From: Spinacia oleracea | Taxonomy: Eukaryota > Streptophyta > Magnoliopsida > Caryophyllales > Amaranthaceae | Direction of reading: 5' to 3' | Length of the DNA stretch: 64,000 bases | Assembly: GCF_020520425.1 (NCBI RefSeq) | Contig: NC_079490.1 | Location: forward strand, 2,728,001-2,792,000 | Notes under the pieces: generated by a model | Database searches by the model: none | What the model was told of the DNA's origin: nothing | The model's input: only the letters and a program-made list of their open reading frames with translations | Translations under genes and position numbers: made by a program | Shown here: piece after piece, positions 31,945 through 45,098 of the stretch | How the letters are laid out: the number at the start of each line of letters is the position of its first letter | Numbering within the stretch: position 1 is the stretch's first letter

Positions 31945-33887
31945 AAATGGCAAAAAGATCTTCGAAGAAATTATTAGATGGTTCTAGATAACGTGAAAAA
32001 CGGTTGAAATTGTACTCGGATCTAGTGAAAGTCAAAGATATTTGATGGTTCGAGACGTGGATTTCAACTAACTTACTCGGTAAAGTGTTGAGAGGTAACC
32101 TGGTACCAAAGATCTGGATCGAATCACGTCTACATCATTTGACTCTTCTTCGAACCGAAAAGAATCCAGTGAAAGATAGAGAATTCATGTGTTATGTTGA
32201 GTTAGTGACATGGTTAGTGAGTACTTGTGCCAAGGAGGAGGTAAGTTTTGATTGAACTTGAAACAATGTACGTAATCTAGATATATCAGCCTAGATTTTA
32301 CTTGTGTATTCGGTCTCTGTCGTGAGTCGTGAGACTTGCTACCTTTCTAAATTTCAATCAAGTTATTGTATTTAAATGTTATGGTTAAGGCGTGAAATGT
32401 AAAATTGCTTACATGTAACACATTTAAAACGTTTTCTACATACACCCGAAACAAGTAGTTGTTACAAAAAAAACCTTTTCCCTTCTAGAAATTTAACTAA
32501 TTTAACGGTTTAATGAGCATTGATTTCAAATATATTGGCTTTATTAATTTATTTTTTAATGTTTTATTATTGGTGGGTTATCCATCCATTGAATATGTAG
32601 CAATGTTCATCTTCAAGTTTAAGCAACAAATTTTATGCTTTGGATGATGAACACTATGTAATGTGAGTCAATCATGAACATGGATAACAAAAAGGCAAAT
32701 GAAGTGTGGCTTTTTGTGATTTTGTGTAGATTTACTTTTTAGAAGTTTCATTATTGTGTTAAGGTAGTGGAACAAAAAGCAAATTGATTGATAAGAGGAA
32801 TAGGATGGGAATTTTGAAGCATGTTTTTGCACCTAACTCCCTCAAAACCTATTCTCTTCTAATTACTGGACAGGTCGGTTTAAGGTCGGTGTTGGCTAAA
32901 AGTGTGTAGTTATAAAAGCAGTTACTTTAAAATAAGTTGATGTTGGATGAGTCAATAAACCAGCATGAATGAAGAAGAAGAAGAAAGACAAAGGCGAGTA
33001 CATATGAACAAGAAGATACAAATACAATTTATTATATCATAACTATTTTAGTTTCAAAATTATTGCACTATAATTTCGACCTTATATTGACTATGAAAAA
33101 CAGAATTTCTTCCCAATAAATGTTCCTTTAAATTGACCTTAAACTTAACGAGTGAACATTGTGTTACTAGCTAATAACCAAGCCTAGGTATGATACAAAA
33201 ATATAATAATATGGACGATAGAGTATATTCATCACTTTTTGTTTCTAGTTTTTCTTTTTCTAGAAAAGTAAAGGCAACAAAATTACGAAGTAATAACAAT
33301 TTTTTTTTACAAAAAATAATTAATCAATTACCCCATTTTTATATTAATTTAACAAATTCAACTCAAATCTTCTAAAATTACGTGTCAGTCAAATTGTAAA
33401 ACATAAAAGGGAAAAGAAAAAAAAGAAAAAAAGAAAAGAAAAGAAGAGAGTGCATGTTAGATGATTAGATCAATGTGTTATTGGGCTTTGTATTTCCATA
33501 GGTACATAAAATAATCACATACTCCATAATTGCATGTGATGGGCCAGCAGCTTGGGCCTTGGGCTGAATTATTGCAACATCATGAGCAATTCAGCGGACA
33601 TCACAAAGTCACCACTAGATTTAATAATTATCATTAGATAAATATTTTTAATATATTATGAAACTAGAAATAAATCAATAGTACACAATAAAATTAGAAA
33701 ATAATCAAGAAATACAATTTGAATTAGGAAATAAATCACGAATATCACATTTCATTGCCCACGTAGTTCTTCAGAAGTTCCTAAGCAATGTTTGATATAG
33801 AAGTATACAAATTTGTACTAAATCCGTTTCATAACGATGTTTCAGTTCAAAATTTTGAATTTACTCATAATTGAAGATAATTTTCTA

Positions 33888-34141
33888 CTTCCTCCGTTCC
33901 GAAAATATCGCACTATAAATGACTTTTACTCCTCCAATCATTACTTTGACTCTTAATATCTCAAATCGTGTGCAAGAAAAAATTATAAGAAATTAATATT
34001 TAGAAAATATATATCGATACGAATCTAACATGACCCCACATGACTAAAATTTTCTTACGTACGAATCACAAAAAAAAGGCAAAAGTCGTAGTGTGAATAG
34101 TGTAAACAACAAATGGTGCAATATTTCCGGAACGAAGGAAG
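33888..34141. mobile_element. Stowaway MITE
   Basis: Ends cttcctccgttccgaaaata and the inverse tatttccggaacgaaggaag lie between TA dinucleotides. The terminal match is about 20 bp. Confidence 0.85.
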
Positions 34142-34350
34142 TATATTCTTTCCAATACATTAGAAAAATTTATATTTATTTAAGGTCTTGTTCAATAAAA
34201 ATTATATTTATTTACGTACGAATCACAAAAAAAAGGCCAAAGTCATAGTGTGAATAGTGTAAACAACAAATGGTGCGATATTTCGGAACGAAGGAAGTAT
34301 ATTCTTTCCAATACATAAGAAAAAATTATATTTATTTAAGGTCTTGTTTA
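34056..34350. repeat. Tandem duplication of the right end of a Stowaway element
   Basis: About 157 bp (34056-34212) covering the MITE's right half and its 3' flank is repeated at 34213-34350 with few differences (ttacgtacgaatcac to aaggtcttgtt). The duplication arose after the MITE inserted. Confidence 0.8.
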
Positions 34351-36408
34351 ATTCGTCTTAATAATGTCAAAAATATTGGAGAGAAAAATTATACTTCGTT
34401 TAATATATGTTCATTGACAAACATGGAAAATAGAAACTGAAACATTATTATGGAATGGAAAAAGTATATATCAATAATAAACTTGCAAGTAATTATAAAG
34501 TGTGTAACTAAAAAATTACTCAAAATGTACTTGAGATGCTCCTTTTTCTCTCTTGTCAATATTATCCATTGAAAGTCAGTGTTTCTCCTAAATACTTAAA
34601 GTGGAAGTTTATCCACCCAGTATAGTTGTATAAGTTTAGTTAAGTTCAAATTGAATGATTAAAACTCGCATATTTAGTTAGAATGAAAATTTCTTTATGG
34701 ATTGCATTGTTTGTGTTACGTACATTATGTGAACATGATGAATTATTTCGAGACTGACTATGCTAAAATATGGAGAAATTTATATTTCGTGTCTCATTAT
34801 TCATAGGTAAATACCTCTATTTACCGTGCAAGGAAAAAATCTTACGCATCGTAGGCTTTCCGATTTTCATAGACTTCTATCACATAGCTAACTTATCACC
34901 TCAGATATTTATCAACTAGCATATCCTCACTTGTTTTACTCAATTGTAATGGCAGTAACACCAACGATACGATTACAGAAGTAAATTGATATGCACATTC
35001 AGTGTTTTGCTTCAATTTTCCATCTTCAATATTAGCGATGGATCAACTTGATGAACTGAAACTGTCTTCACGATTAAAAACCTAGTTAAATTAGGTCATT
35101 CAATAAACAAAATTGGTGGAGAAATTTCATTGTTGAAAGACAAAGTAAATTAGATTTTCGATCAAATTTCTTTGGTGGAGATATATCATGGTTGAAAAGC
35201 CAGGTAGATTAGGTTTTTTTTTATCAATTTCTTTGGTGGAGGAATTTCATGGGTAAATACCTAGACGACCAAGTAAGAAATTGTTTTGAGTAAATGAACA
35301 CTTGAAATGAAAGAAGGTTAAACTCTTTCCCAAACTTATTACCATTGATCACGAATGCTTATTGATTTTCCTTATCGGTTTATTATGTTCTTTAGAAAAT
35401 TCCATTTTCAATCTAATTTACTTTTGATAATTCCCCACTCTTTTACTTTTCCCAAGATGTTAGTATTCTCGATCTCCACTTCTTTTCATTCATTTTCTAT
35501 CTTAATATTAAAATGATCATGCATGCATGTACCGTTGATTTAAGAAACACACCATCCATCCATTTCGCTTAGGAAATCGAGAGGATACCATCCACGGTCC
35601 TCTGACCACCACATGGGTCCACTTTTTTCCAAGAAAATGTTGTTTTGAGACTCATTTTTTGAATAACTTCATGCTTCACTTGGTTTCAGTTTAAATGTTC
35701 TGAAAAAATGAAGGGGCATTGAACTAAAGAAAATTTTATGTACCCCTTTCTCAAACACACTTAAAGACGCACATTTATAGTGTACAGTATATAACGTCAT
35801 ATTTATGAACAATAATCTTTCAGCTCAAAATTTGATAGAATTAAATTTCATATACGCAGACAACGCCTATATTTCCGCGAAAATAATCCAGCGAAACTTT
35901 CAAAAGTATCTACAGTATACCCGCGCATTTTCTATATGTAGTAATAAAATCAATCGTTATTTGTTTCTATGAAGATTTATTGCTTAACATATCAGTGCAT
36001 GCAGATTAACCAATTGTTGCAGTGTAAATACCATATATATGATTTGACAGTTCAACCCGAACTTCATTCAGAATACTTATAACTTTAGTCCTCACTACAT
36101 AACTATAACTTCAATTACGTAAAAAATGTACTTAAAAATGATAAATAACGAAGTTCTTATTCACAACAATCGATAATATAAGTAGAGATAATGTTTTATA
36201 TCAAGTTTTTTAACATATATTACACACACCCCCTTGTCATTTTGTGAAAAAAAGAATTGAAAGGAGATTCACATTTCAATTATAACTATAAGGTTAATCT
36301 CATAAACCTCATGTGCATGAATGCATGGTTATGGAAAGAAAACTCCACCTTAGTTGGCAAACTCAACACTAAACTTCATCCACCCTTGAGACCTTATTTG
36401 ATATCCTC

Positions 36409-36425
36409 TATATATATATATAAAA
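36409..36425 (+). promoter_or_regulatory. Putative TATA box of the AHL gene
   Basis: A run of alternating T/A ending tataaaa, about 100 bp before the ATG at 36521. Confidence 0.5.
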
Positions 36426-36520
36426 CCTTATAAATACTACCTCACCTCTCTTATAAAGTTATAATTTATTTTCCAAAATTCATCTTCATTTCATATCTTT
36501 ATTCTTGAGAGAGGAAAAAA

Positions 36521-37501
36521 ATGGCCAAACTTCCAATTCTTTCACAAACCCTTGAAGAAAACCAAGTTCAACCCAATGTCTCTCATGACGTAACCCTCAT
36601 TAGTTCTAACCATCTCCGCAATCCAAACTCACCTCCAAACCCAGAGTCAAGTCCGCTTGAAAACAATATGCCAATTTCACCCATTCATTCTCCCACCACC
36701 ACCATTAACTCTCATCCGTTTGGTGAACTCAATGAGCAGGCTTTGCCAAACTCAGGGGCTGTATATTCCAGCGATATGTGCGAGAGAGATCCCACAGTGC
36801 AAGATCTTCCCAGCAATGTGGTTAGAAAGCAGACGAATAGGGGAAGGCCTAAGGGATCCAAGAACAAGCGCAAGGCCCCGGTCTTTTTACCCCGACCACA
36901 ACTTGAGTCCAATGGGAAATATTGCGTTCTTAAGATCGCAGCTGGATCTGATATCATGGAAAAGATCAAAGAATTTGTAATGACCCTAAAATTCGGGGTC
37001 ATTTTCTTGTCTGCGATGGGAAAGGTACAAAATGTTTGGTTTGAAAATGACTCAGCCCAAGATCCCCCAATTTACCATAGTGGGATCTTCAAATTGGTTT
37101 CTATCAACGGTGTTCAAATAGGGCCAAATGTCTTAACAAATAAGGGAGAAACTGGTGAGCGGTTATACTCATACTTTGATTTGTGTAGAAACAATCATAT
37201 GTCAATTCACTTGAATGGGCTTGGGGGAAACTTGTTTGGGGTTGTAGTAGGGAAACTAGTTGCTGCTAGTGACGTGTGTATAACTATGCTACCAATGTTC
37301 AATTGTGATTTTTATGGTCTCTCTAATGAGGGTTTTGATCAAAAAACGCAATATACATGCAAAGGTGGTGGCTTCCTAACCCAAGGAGACCGAGAATATT
37401 GTGTGGGCTCATCATCTGAAGCAATTGAATTTGTGGGTGACGAGAGTGATTGGAATCAGAATCCGAAAGATGAAAAACGAATCCGTTTTTCTGATTTTTA
37501 G
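36521..37501 (+). CDS. Divergent AT-hook (AHL/PPC-domain) DNA-binding protein
   Basis: An intronless frame of 326 residues. AHL proteins bind AT-rich minor groove through an AT-hook and oligomerise through the PPC/DUF296 domain to regulate nuclear genes. Here a Ser/Pro/Asn-rich N-terminus (1-100) is followed by the AT-hook RKQTNRGRPKGSKNKRK (core RGRP at 107-110). The PPC-like domain follows at about 131-265, including GIFKLVSING and the closing GGNLFGVVVGKLVAASDVCI, the counterpart of the usual GGxVxGGxVxGxLxAAGxVxV. The central part of the PPC domain departs from the canonical sequence (for example ERLYSYFDLCRNNHMSIHLN), so it may be a fast-evolving lineage-specific member. The C-terminal 60 residues are unrecognised. 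A TATA box sits at 36409-36425. Confidence 0.88.
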   Translation: MAKLPILSQTLEENQVQPNVSHDVTLISSNHLRNPNSPPNPESSPLENNMPISPIHSPTTTINSHPFGELNEQALPNSGAVYSSDMCERDPTVQDLPSNVVRKQTNRGRPKGSKNKRKAPVFLPRPQLESNGKYCVLKIAAGSDIMEKIKEFVMTLKFGVIFLSAMGKVQNVWFENDSAQDPPIYHSGIFKLVSINGVQIGPNVLTNKGETGERLYSYFDLCRNNHMSIHLNGLGGNLFGVVVGKLVAASDVCITMLPMFNCDFYGLSNEGFDQKTQYTCKGGGFLTQGDREYCVGSSSEAIEFVGDESDWNQNPKDEKRIRFSDF

Positions 37502-39956
37502 AAAACATGTGAAAGGATACAATTGCACCGTATTGCGTTTTTTCAATAAGTGTAGAGGTACATGATATAAGTTCACTAAAAGAACCTTGTCACATCATGA
37601 CCAATTAAGTAGACTTATTTTGTTGTTGATCTAAAACTAAATCTGCTTAGCTAATTGGTTTCATTGTTTAACTAATTAGTTTCATTGATTAATTAATTGA
37701 TTTCAGTGTTTAACTAATTGGTTTCATTGCTTAACTAGTTATTTTCATTGCTTAACTTATATGTTATCAATGTGGTCTTTTGTGTAAGACTGCCTTATAT
37801 AAAAGTTTGTGCAATTTTTATGACTCAAAACGTTATGGTTTAATAATAAGTTTTCTTCATTTCTCCAAAGCATTACTTTATTAAATAATTCGTGAGTATT
37901 GTATCACAAAGTTTTCAATTATTTTCCGTGTAAACCAAATCCAGTGATACATTAAAAAAAAATCATATGCTTTTGTATATATTTTATTTTATTAACTTTT
38001 ATTGTAAATAATTGTCAAATTATTAAAAATATTCCATAAAACCGACATTTTTTACGCGAGTCCTAAGATAGTTTACACGAGAAAATAAACTTGAATCGTA
38101 CCCAAATGACCCACACCTAACCATAAAACCAAAATAAACATAACCTATACCAGAATGAACCTGACCCGCTTGTACCCAAACTAAAATTTTCTTCACCCGA
38201 CTCTAAATCCAACTTGAATAGACTCGGCTAGACTCGACTTGAATAAACTCGACTCAAATAACCCATTTTCCACTTCTAAATCCTAAACATCCTTCATTCG
38301 ATAATATGGTAAGAAATCATCACTAATTAACTTAAAATCAAAATTAGCTGTCTTGATTATCTTCCTAAATGGTTGTACATATGTCCCTTCCTAAACGGCT
38401 ATATATGATATGTTCCCTTTCTAATGAGAAAAAGGCAGTTTCACACGTGAGGTTAATAAAATAAAAGGATAATTTTTTTTTTATTCAAACGTGTGCTTAA
38501 TCTATCTATATCTTCCCATATGTCTTGCTCGTGCTCAATTTAGAATACATGTATTGTATATCGGGGTAATTTTTACTTGATTTTTTTAATTTTTAACATT
38601 GATTAAATTTTAAATAAATATTTTTAAGTAAATAATTTTTATTAACATTTTTAATTACACAACCTTTAAATTAAAATATTGGAATATATTCTGTAAATTA
38701 AATAAAAATATTACGGAGTAGAGTATACTCCGTAAATTAATTAAAATATTTGGGATTGTAACATATTAGCATATAGTCAAGTGACGTTAAATTACTAAAC
38801 AATAATACGTACCAAATATTAATAATTCCCCGTAAAATGGGACTCGTGAATAAGTATTTACTCGAACGGATTAAACTAATACTACGAACGTAAAATTTAG
38901 CAAATAAGTAATGGTCCTGTTTGGTTATGAGTTGTTAGGTGATTTAACTAGTTATGAGCTCGTTTGAACGAGCAATTATGTAGTGTTTGTTAAGGTGTTA
39001 ATTTTTTTTGAAAGCTTGTGATTTTTGTGGGAATATATGATTTATATAGAGGTGAATTTGAAAGTTGAAAAATACATAATTAGATGCACGGTGAATTAAT
39101 ATTGAGTGCTAAAGAGGGAGATGAAGATAAAGGTGTTGAATGAACATATGAATTAAATGGTGAATTGATATTAAATTAGGAATATAAAGTGAAGGAGGTG
39201 TTAAAGCTATAAAACACTTCGTATAACAAACAATAAAAGGAAAAATTGAAAAAAAAATATATGGATGAAAAATGGGGTGACACGTGTCATCTAATCATCG
39301 ATGGTTTTCCTTATTATAGATCGACTAGGTATAGATTAGTTGTTTGCGTGAAACTGTTTTATAAATTACGTGGTAGTCGTTAGACGTTAGCTGATTTATA
39401 TGTAAAATTAAATGACATTAAGGACATTGACATAATTTATTGTTGGATACTTTATTTCTTATTAATATTAGACAAATAGTTCATTATGTTGATTATTTCT
39501 TTTTATTTCATGAATAACATAGAATAAATAAAATAAATTATGTTTTAAAAAATTATTCTTAATTCTTAATTTAAAATACTAAATATATAATAATAATTGT
39601 GCACTTGTGCCTTTGGGCCGGGCATGCGGTGCTTGTTAAGCCCAACAAAGCCCATACTCCAATGCCCATGTGCAATACACCAACATCCTCGGCTTAAGTT
39701 CTTTTGGCTAAGGGCTTGTCCAACGCCCATAAACGCCCTCAAGTAGTCAAGTAATCCAAACACATTGACACTTTAAATTAAAGTGACCTTATTTTTTGAA
39801 GTCACAATTTCATTTTTGATAACTTTTACACACATTTCAATTGTTTATTATTTTTTACTTTCCTATTAGCCCACTTAAATCATAAATAATTTCATTTTTG
39901 ATAACTTTGATACCCAGTTGTTTTTTTAGATTTTTTTTATTGTTTACTACCCCGCT
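37502..39956. other. Gene-free interval
   Basis: AT-rich with short 'taattggtttcattg' repeats just after the AHL gene (37640-37760), a 'gactcgacttgaat' stretch (38090-38280), and a degraded copy of the 'ggttatgagttgttag' repeat (about 38930-39460). No exon recognised. Confidence 0.5.
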
Positions 39957-40600
39957 TAGAGCTGTCAAAACTGACCCACCCGAAAACTCGGCCTGAACTG
40001 ACCGAACTTGTAACCGAACATGACCCGAAATTATGGAAAAACAGGTAACCTGTAACCGACCTATACCGGACCCAAAAAAATCGGTAACCGATTTTAACCC
40101 AATGGTGTATGACCTGCACCGGAACCTGACACCCGATCGAACGATGACCAATAATCGAATTGACCTGACCGAACAATTATCTGAACCCAATTTGATACCC
40201 GACCCGACAATGATCTTAACCCGACTTGTGGAGTAAATATTTTGCGCTTGAATATTTTGAGATGACCAAATCAGTTATTGACTCGATCTTAACCTGTGTC
40301 CGAGAGTGAACCTAACTTGAATTTTAACCGACCCTAAAATTATCTGATTCGAACTTAGCCCCAAGACAAACCCGATTCAAACCAGACTGCATAAGATCCA
40401 AACCTGAAATATGACCCGACACGAACCCGAACCCGAAATGGGAAAACCCGATATGATACGACCTGAACCGGACTTGTACCCGTAATATATGGGGAAAATC
40501 CCCGACATAACTCGACCGAACACGATATGAACCCGAGTTATAAAATGACATGATACGACCCGATCTGATCATGGTCCGATGACCTATTTTGACAGCTCTA
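39957..40600. mobile_element. hAT-like MITE with perfect 14-bp TIRs
   Basis: Ends TAGAGCTGTCAAAA and TTTTGACAGCTCTA are perfect inverses, a terminus common among plant hAT-type MITEs. The 644-bp interior is made of 'gacccgaac' and 'ggtaaccg' words. Open frames inside (both strands) follow from that composition and are not genes. The 8-bp duplication is not recognisable. Confidence 0.75.
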
Positions 40601-40602
40601 CC

Positions 40603-40881
40603 CACTACAAGAAATTGTACTATTAACGACGGGAAATTCCGTCGCGAAAGGCCAATAATCGTTGATTAACGATGGGATTTTCTGTCACGAACCCGTCATA
40701 AAAGGGGGCCGTCGTTAATAGAAAATCCCGTCGTAAATCCGTTTAAACCCGTCGTAAAAGACATTTGCGACGGTTATTCCCGTCATTGTTTGGTTGTTAG
40801 CCCCGTCGCAAAAGGCTTTTACAACGGGATTTTTGACCCGTCGTAATTAGGTTGTCGTTAAAAATACAAATTCTTGTAGTG
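40603..40881. mobile_element. CACTA-type MITE ('gacggg' family)
   Basis: Ends CACTACAAGAAATTGTA and the near-inverse TACAAATTCTTGTAGTG are flanked by ACC on both sides (40600-40602, 40882-40884). It sits against the right end of the hAT-like element. Confidence 0.9.
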
Positions 40882-41654
40882 ACCCACTTGTTTCATTTTT
40901 ATTAAATACATTAATACCTGTGACGGTGAACCTATGACTCCTAAAAAAATGGGAAAATGTTTTAAAATGGGGTGAATTAAATCGGGTCTCAGTTCGGTGG
41001 CTAATTTCTTTTGATTCCTTGACTGATTCATGCCCAAGTATTTTTACTTTTACTTTTACTGTAAAAGACGGTGGTCAAAGTTTTGGAACCAGCCAATCCA
41101 AATGAGTGGTTCAGCAACTGTGTTCACTTTGGTTAGTTACTTTAATTAGTTGGTTAATCAATTAATAATTTTGTACCTCAAAAGTATAAAGTTTAAGAAA
41201 TGGTTAATAGAACCATTATTTTATGTAAGTACAAACATAATTTTAGCACATCACTTTATAACACAACTTTATATATGTACTATAGAAACACAATTTTATG
41301 TATTTGTATAATACGATTGTCAAATTCAGTGTTCGGTGTGTCAAAATTACTTTCCATAAATTATAAAATATATTCTTATGATCAAGGTATAAGGAAGGCA
41401 TTTACAACGTATATTTTATACAATTAAATTTCTCAAATGTTTTTGGATCATGAAACTTGTTTAATACCAATTATAGTTGATCCATACTCCGTAATTTTGC
41501 AATTAAAATCATATATAATTTCATGCATGCCCTAAATTTTTAAATGTGTCACCTGTTTTTTTATTCGAATAAAAAAGTCAGTACATCATTTTTTATTTAA
41601 CATAAATTTTCCCCACTGGTACACTAGACCGACTATTTAAGAATGGGGAGTTTC

Positions 41655-42081
41655 GTGTTTGGTTACGAGAGGTTAATTTGGAGAAGAAAAATAGATTTTT
41701 AAGATGAATTAGAGATTTTACCGTATTAAGAAACTAATAGAAGTACTTAGTTATGATTTAAGATAGATTTATTTGAAGAGAGATTTTGGATAAATTGAGA
41801 AACCATTTTATAAAAGCTCACAACATATGAGCTTTGGCATTCGAAGTTTGAAGAAGTAATGTGAAATGACAAATTTGTCAATAATATTGTCTAAAAGTAC
41901 AACTCTTACCAACCTACATCATTTTATGTCAATGTCTTTAACGGTCATTTTACACTATAAAAAAAAGCTAATAGTTAACAATTGATTTATCAAACACTTT
42001 AGAAAAATAACTAATTCAATGCAACCAGTTAGTCAATCAAATCGGCTAGTAAAAACAGTTAACAACTAAGAGCTAAACAAA
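41655..42081. repeat. Copy of a 'gtttggttacgagaggttaa' repeat family
   Basis: Left end gtgtttggttacgag...gttaa and right end ttaacaactaagagctaaac form loose inverted repeats. Related, degraded copies at about 12321-12800 (interrupted by a SINE), 15841-16150 and 38930-39460 share 'caaatgatt...aaagacattga...aatgatgtaggt...gtcattt' wording. Confidence 0.5.
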
Positions 42082-42252
42082 CTAGCTAATAACGGGTTAG
42101 ACGTACTACTAATTATAAACGTACACCAATATGTGTAATTGTGTAGTACTCCGTAACCATCACTAGCAAAGTGATAAGAACATGTACCAAAAAATATCTA
42201 TATCCATAAACTTATACGAATTGAAGTACAGAACATTACTTTCTACGGAGTA

Positions 42253-42579
42253 CTCCCTCCGTCCCGGAATACTCGACCCAGTTTGACCGGCACAGAGTTT
42301 AAGGGACTTGAATTGACTTATTTAATTTAATAGGTAGTAGTTGATAGTGGGGTATTATTTTAATGTAGTTAGTGGGAAATATGTGAAGGGGTGAGGTTGG
42401 GGGAGAGTAGGAGTTGAATTTTTAATTATTTTTTGTATGGAGTAGGGGTAGGTGGGTTAATAGGGGTGGAGTGAGAAATAATATAATATTGTTAGAATAT
42501 TTCCATTTTTAGAAACAGGTCAAGTATTAAGGGACGACCCGATAAGGAAAACAGGTTAAGTATTCCGGGAAAGAGGGAG
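42253..42579. mobile_element. Stowaway MITE, long form
   Basis: Ends ctccctccgtcccggaatac and gtattccgggaaagagggag lie between TA dinucleotides. The subterminal 'gacccagtttgaccgg' wording is shared with 15435-15694. The fragment ends at 9050-9098 and 9216-9266 are from this subfamily. Confidence 0.85.
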
Positions 42580-42760
42580 TATTTTTCTAAGTGCCATGCA
42601 TATCTAATAATGTACGAGTAGTACCTATTTGGGGAACATGCATGTCTTTTGATCGAAAATCATACTTGTACAATTCCTACGAAATCATCTTATTTTAAGT
42701 TAGGGATCCTACTAAATCATCACTTATCACATGTTGGTCAATCTGGCTATGTAAGTCTAC

Positions 42761-42866
42761 TTTTTAGCCACTCCTAAACATTTCGCAGCTGATAGCATTT
42801 GACTCTGTAAACTCAAATTAAAGTCATAAGGTGAGTTCCCCACCAACCCCACCTAACTTGTGTTGG
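42761..42866 (-). mobile_element. SINE (third family), truncated, minus strand
   Basis: Contains 'gagccactc(c)(c/t)aaacatttcgcag' and 'aaggtgagttccccaccaac', as in the complete copy at 59883-60066. No duplication found. Confidence 0.55.
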
Positions 42867-43545
42867 TTCAGTATGAATCAAAGTAGTCATAAGCAGTGAC
42901 GGAGTCAAAAATTTTGAATCGGGATGTCGACATTTTTGAATTGTGGTCTCGACATGTTAGTAAAACAATTGTTTAATTAGTCCCTATTTATTTACTTTTT
43001 CTAATAAATATAAGGTATAAACGTTTTTCTTTTACAAAATTGGGTGATCGGATGCCCACCCTTGACACACCTGTCTCCGCCACTGGTCATAGAACAAACA
43101 AAATGACGTTACTACCCTTGTGCCTTGGCCATGAAATTGATCACATGATAAAAGTTCCCGCCACAACATTACATATATAATGGTCCCATTGAAAATCATT
43201 TGCGATAATGTTCTTCTACATGACAACAAATTTAATTGTTTGTGATATGAAATTGTGGCCTCAAATCTCATTAGATCATATAATAGGACATGTTATCCAT
43301 GTTATTATACGACGTAGGACTTTTCTAAGCCACCCAAATGTCTTTTTATCTAATGTTACGCAACCATAACCGCAAAATTTGTCCTATAGATTGTGATTGC
43401 TTCGTTACAATGATTGTTTTAAATTTGTACACAAAACCCAATATGCTAGTACGGTCTACGGAATATGATATATTGATCTAAGTTTAAGTATGTATTAATA
43501 AAGATTTAGCTCAATCTTGAAAGTTTTAACACGACATATACACAA

Positions 43546-43707
43546 GGCTTCCTGTTCTTCTGAACTTTATTTGGCTGAGCTGAACTGAACTGAATTGAAC
43601 TGAGTTGAACTTAATGGAGCTGAACTGAACTTAATGGAGCTGAGCTGAACTGAATTGAACTGAACTGAACTGAATGGAACTGCAAAAAAGTCCAAAAGAA
43701 CATGGCC
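43546..43707. mobile_element. Harbinger-like MITE with 'ctgaactgaa' repeats, shorter copy
   Basis: Same 'cctgttcttctgaactttat' left part and 'gcaaaaaagtccaaaagaac' right part as 14687-14951, with fewer internal gaactgaact units. Ends slightly altered; TTA duplication not seen. Confidence 0.7.
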
Positions 43708-44503
43708 TATATGAGGATCATATAGACAAATGTATATTATTATTGGTTGTAGATTGTGGGTCACACACGCTACCAGAACACCCTAATTTTTTCCTGTTTA
43801 AGTCGCTGACGTGATCGATTTTCACTGGCCGTCGTCTATCCCTGCCACATTAGCTACATAGACCTTGTGTATGTGTAACAACAACACAGATTTTAGACAT
43901 AAAAAGTGTAGCAATAAGTGTAGTCAAACTTTACTAATTGCTATGAATCTTTCTTAATCTTGTAAACAATCAAAGGCACAAAGTTTGATGTCTGTTTTTT
44001 TTGATAATGGTCAAACAAATAAAAATTCAAGTACAACGTGACCAAATCATATTAACATTGATCATGATTTTGTATGCTACATGCTAGACCTCGTAACCTC
44101 ACAAATCATAATCCAAGTACATTGCTACTCCATTATTTTAATATATCAACTATATCAACACTTTTATTGTACATCTAGAAGAAATATGTCTTCTCTTCAT
44201 GCTCTAACTCTTAAGGTCAAACTTAAAAAAAAAAAAAATTAACGTTTGATGTCTTGAATTAAAAAAGGTAATTAATAAATTATTATTAATTTAACCAATT
44301 GTCTATAAACAACTTTCATTTATGTATATTTTCTAAAATAAATTTACAATAAAGGTTAGATTGACCATAAGAAACTTAAGAAGCTATCTTGTCAACCCAT
44401 GTGACTTGTGAGAGAGAGGAAAAGAAATAAGTAATGCAATCAATATTTAAATAATGATATGGAGTAATAAATTAATTATAGTTTATATTTTGATATAGAA
44501 GCT

Positions 44504-44738
44504 TCGTTCTATTTGACTTATTTTGTCTTGAATTATATTATCTGAATTTGTCTGATTTGAAAATATCTTAACTTATTTGAGCTTATTTTATCTGAAATTT
44601 AGAACAGTTAGTTTGTATGAAATAAACTTATTTGTGCGTGAAAATGATTGAAAAAACTTATTTTTTCCGAACTTATCTTATTTAAACTTATTTCGTATGG
44701 AATAAGTCAAAATAAGTCGAACATAATAGAACTTGAAA
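44504..44738. mobile_element. MITE with 'gttctatt...gacttatttt' ends
   Basis: Ends gttctatttgacttatttt and the inverse of it (aaaataagtcgaacataatagaac region) enclose 'ttatctgaa' words, as at 5555-5740. Confidence 0.6.
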
Positions 44739-45098
44739 AACCGAGTTATCAAGAGTAAATGATATAGACGTGATTCGATTTCAGGTCAGGATCACCCCTT
44801 GTGATATCCAAAAATATATTTGATCAAAGTTCATTCAAAGTGACATTGATGAGGCTTTCATGAACTACTCCTACATACTATGATAAAAGATTTGGACTAT
44901 TACAAGCAAAACAAATTAACCAACTATTTCATCATTCTCCCTCATATATTTGGTAATTGCTACATTATAGATTCAACATTACAATAAAAAAAAAAAAGAC
45001 ATCCATATATAAATAGATGTACATTTAAAAAAAAAGAAGGAAAAATGAGGAGAGAAATTATTATTACTCGGGAAATTTCAAAGACTAATTTTACTTAA

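Larger units (their letters stand above)
31945..36408. other. Gene-free interval
   Basis: 3' region of the C2 gene, then AT-rich DNA. Contains a Stowaway element (33888-34141) and a local duplication (34056-34350). I found no coding exon. Confidence 0.55.

Noticed and set aside
36657-37002. Alternative frames of 96-107 residues overlapping the AHL gene
   Set aside because: Out of frame with the AT-hook and PPC domain; shadows.
39855-40605. Minus-strand frames of 79-111 residues
   Set aside because: Products of the 'gacccg' interior of the 39957-40600 hAT-like element.
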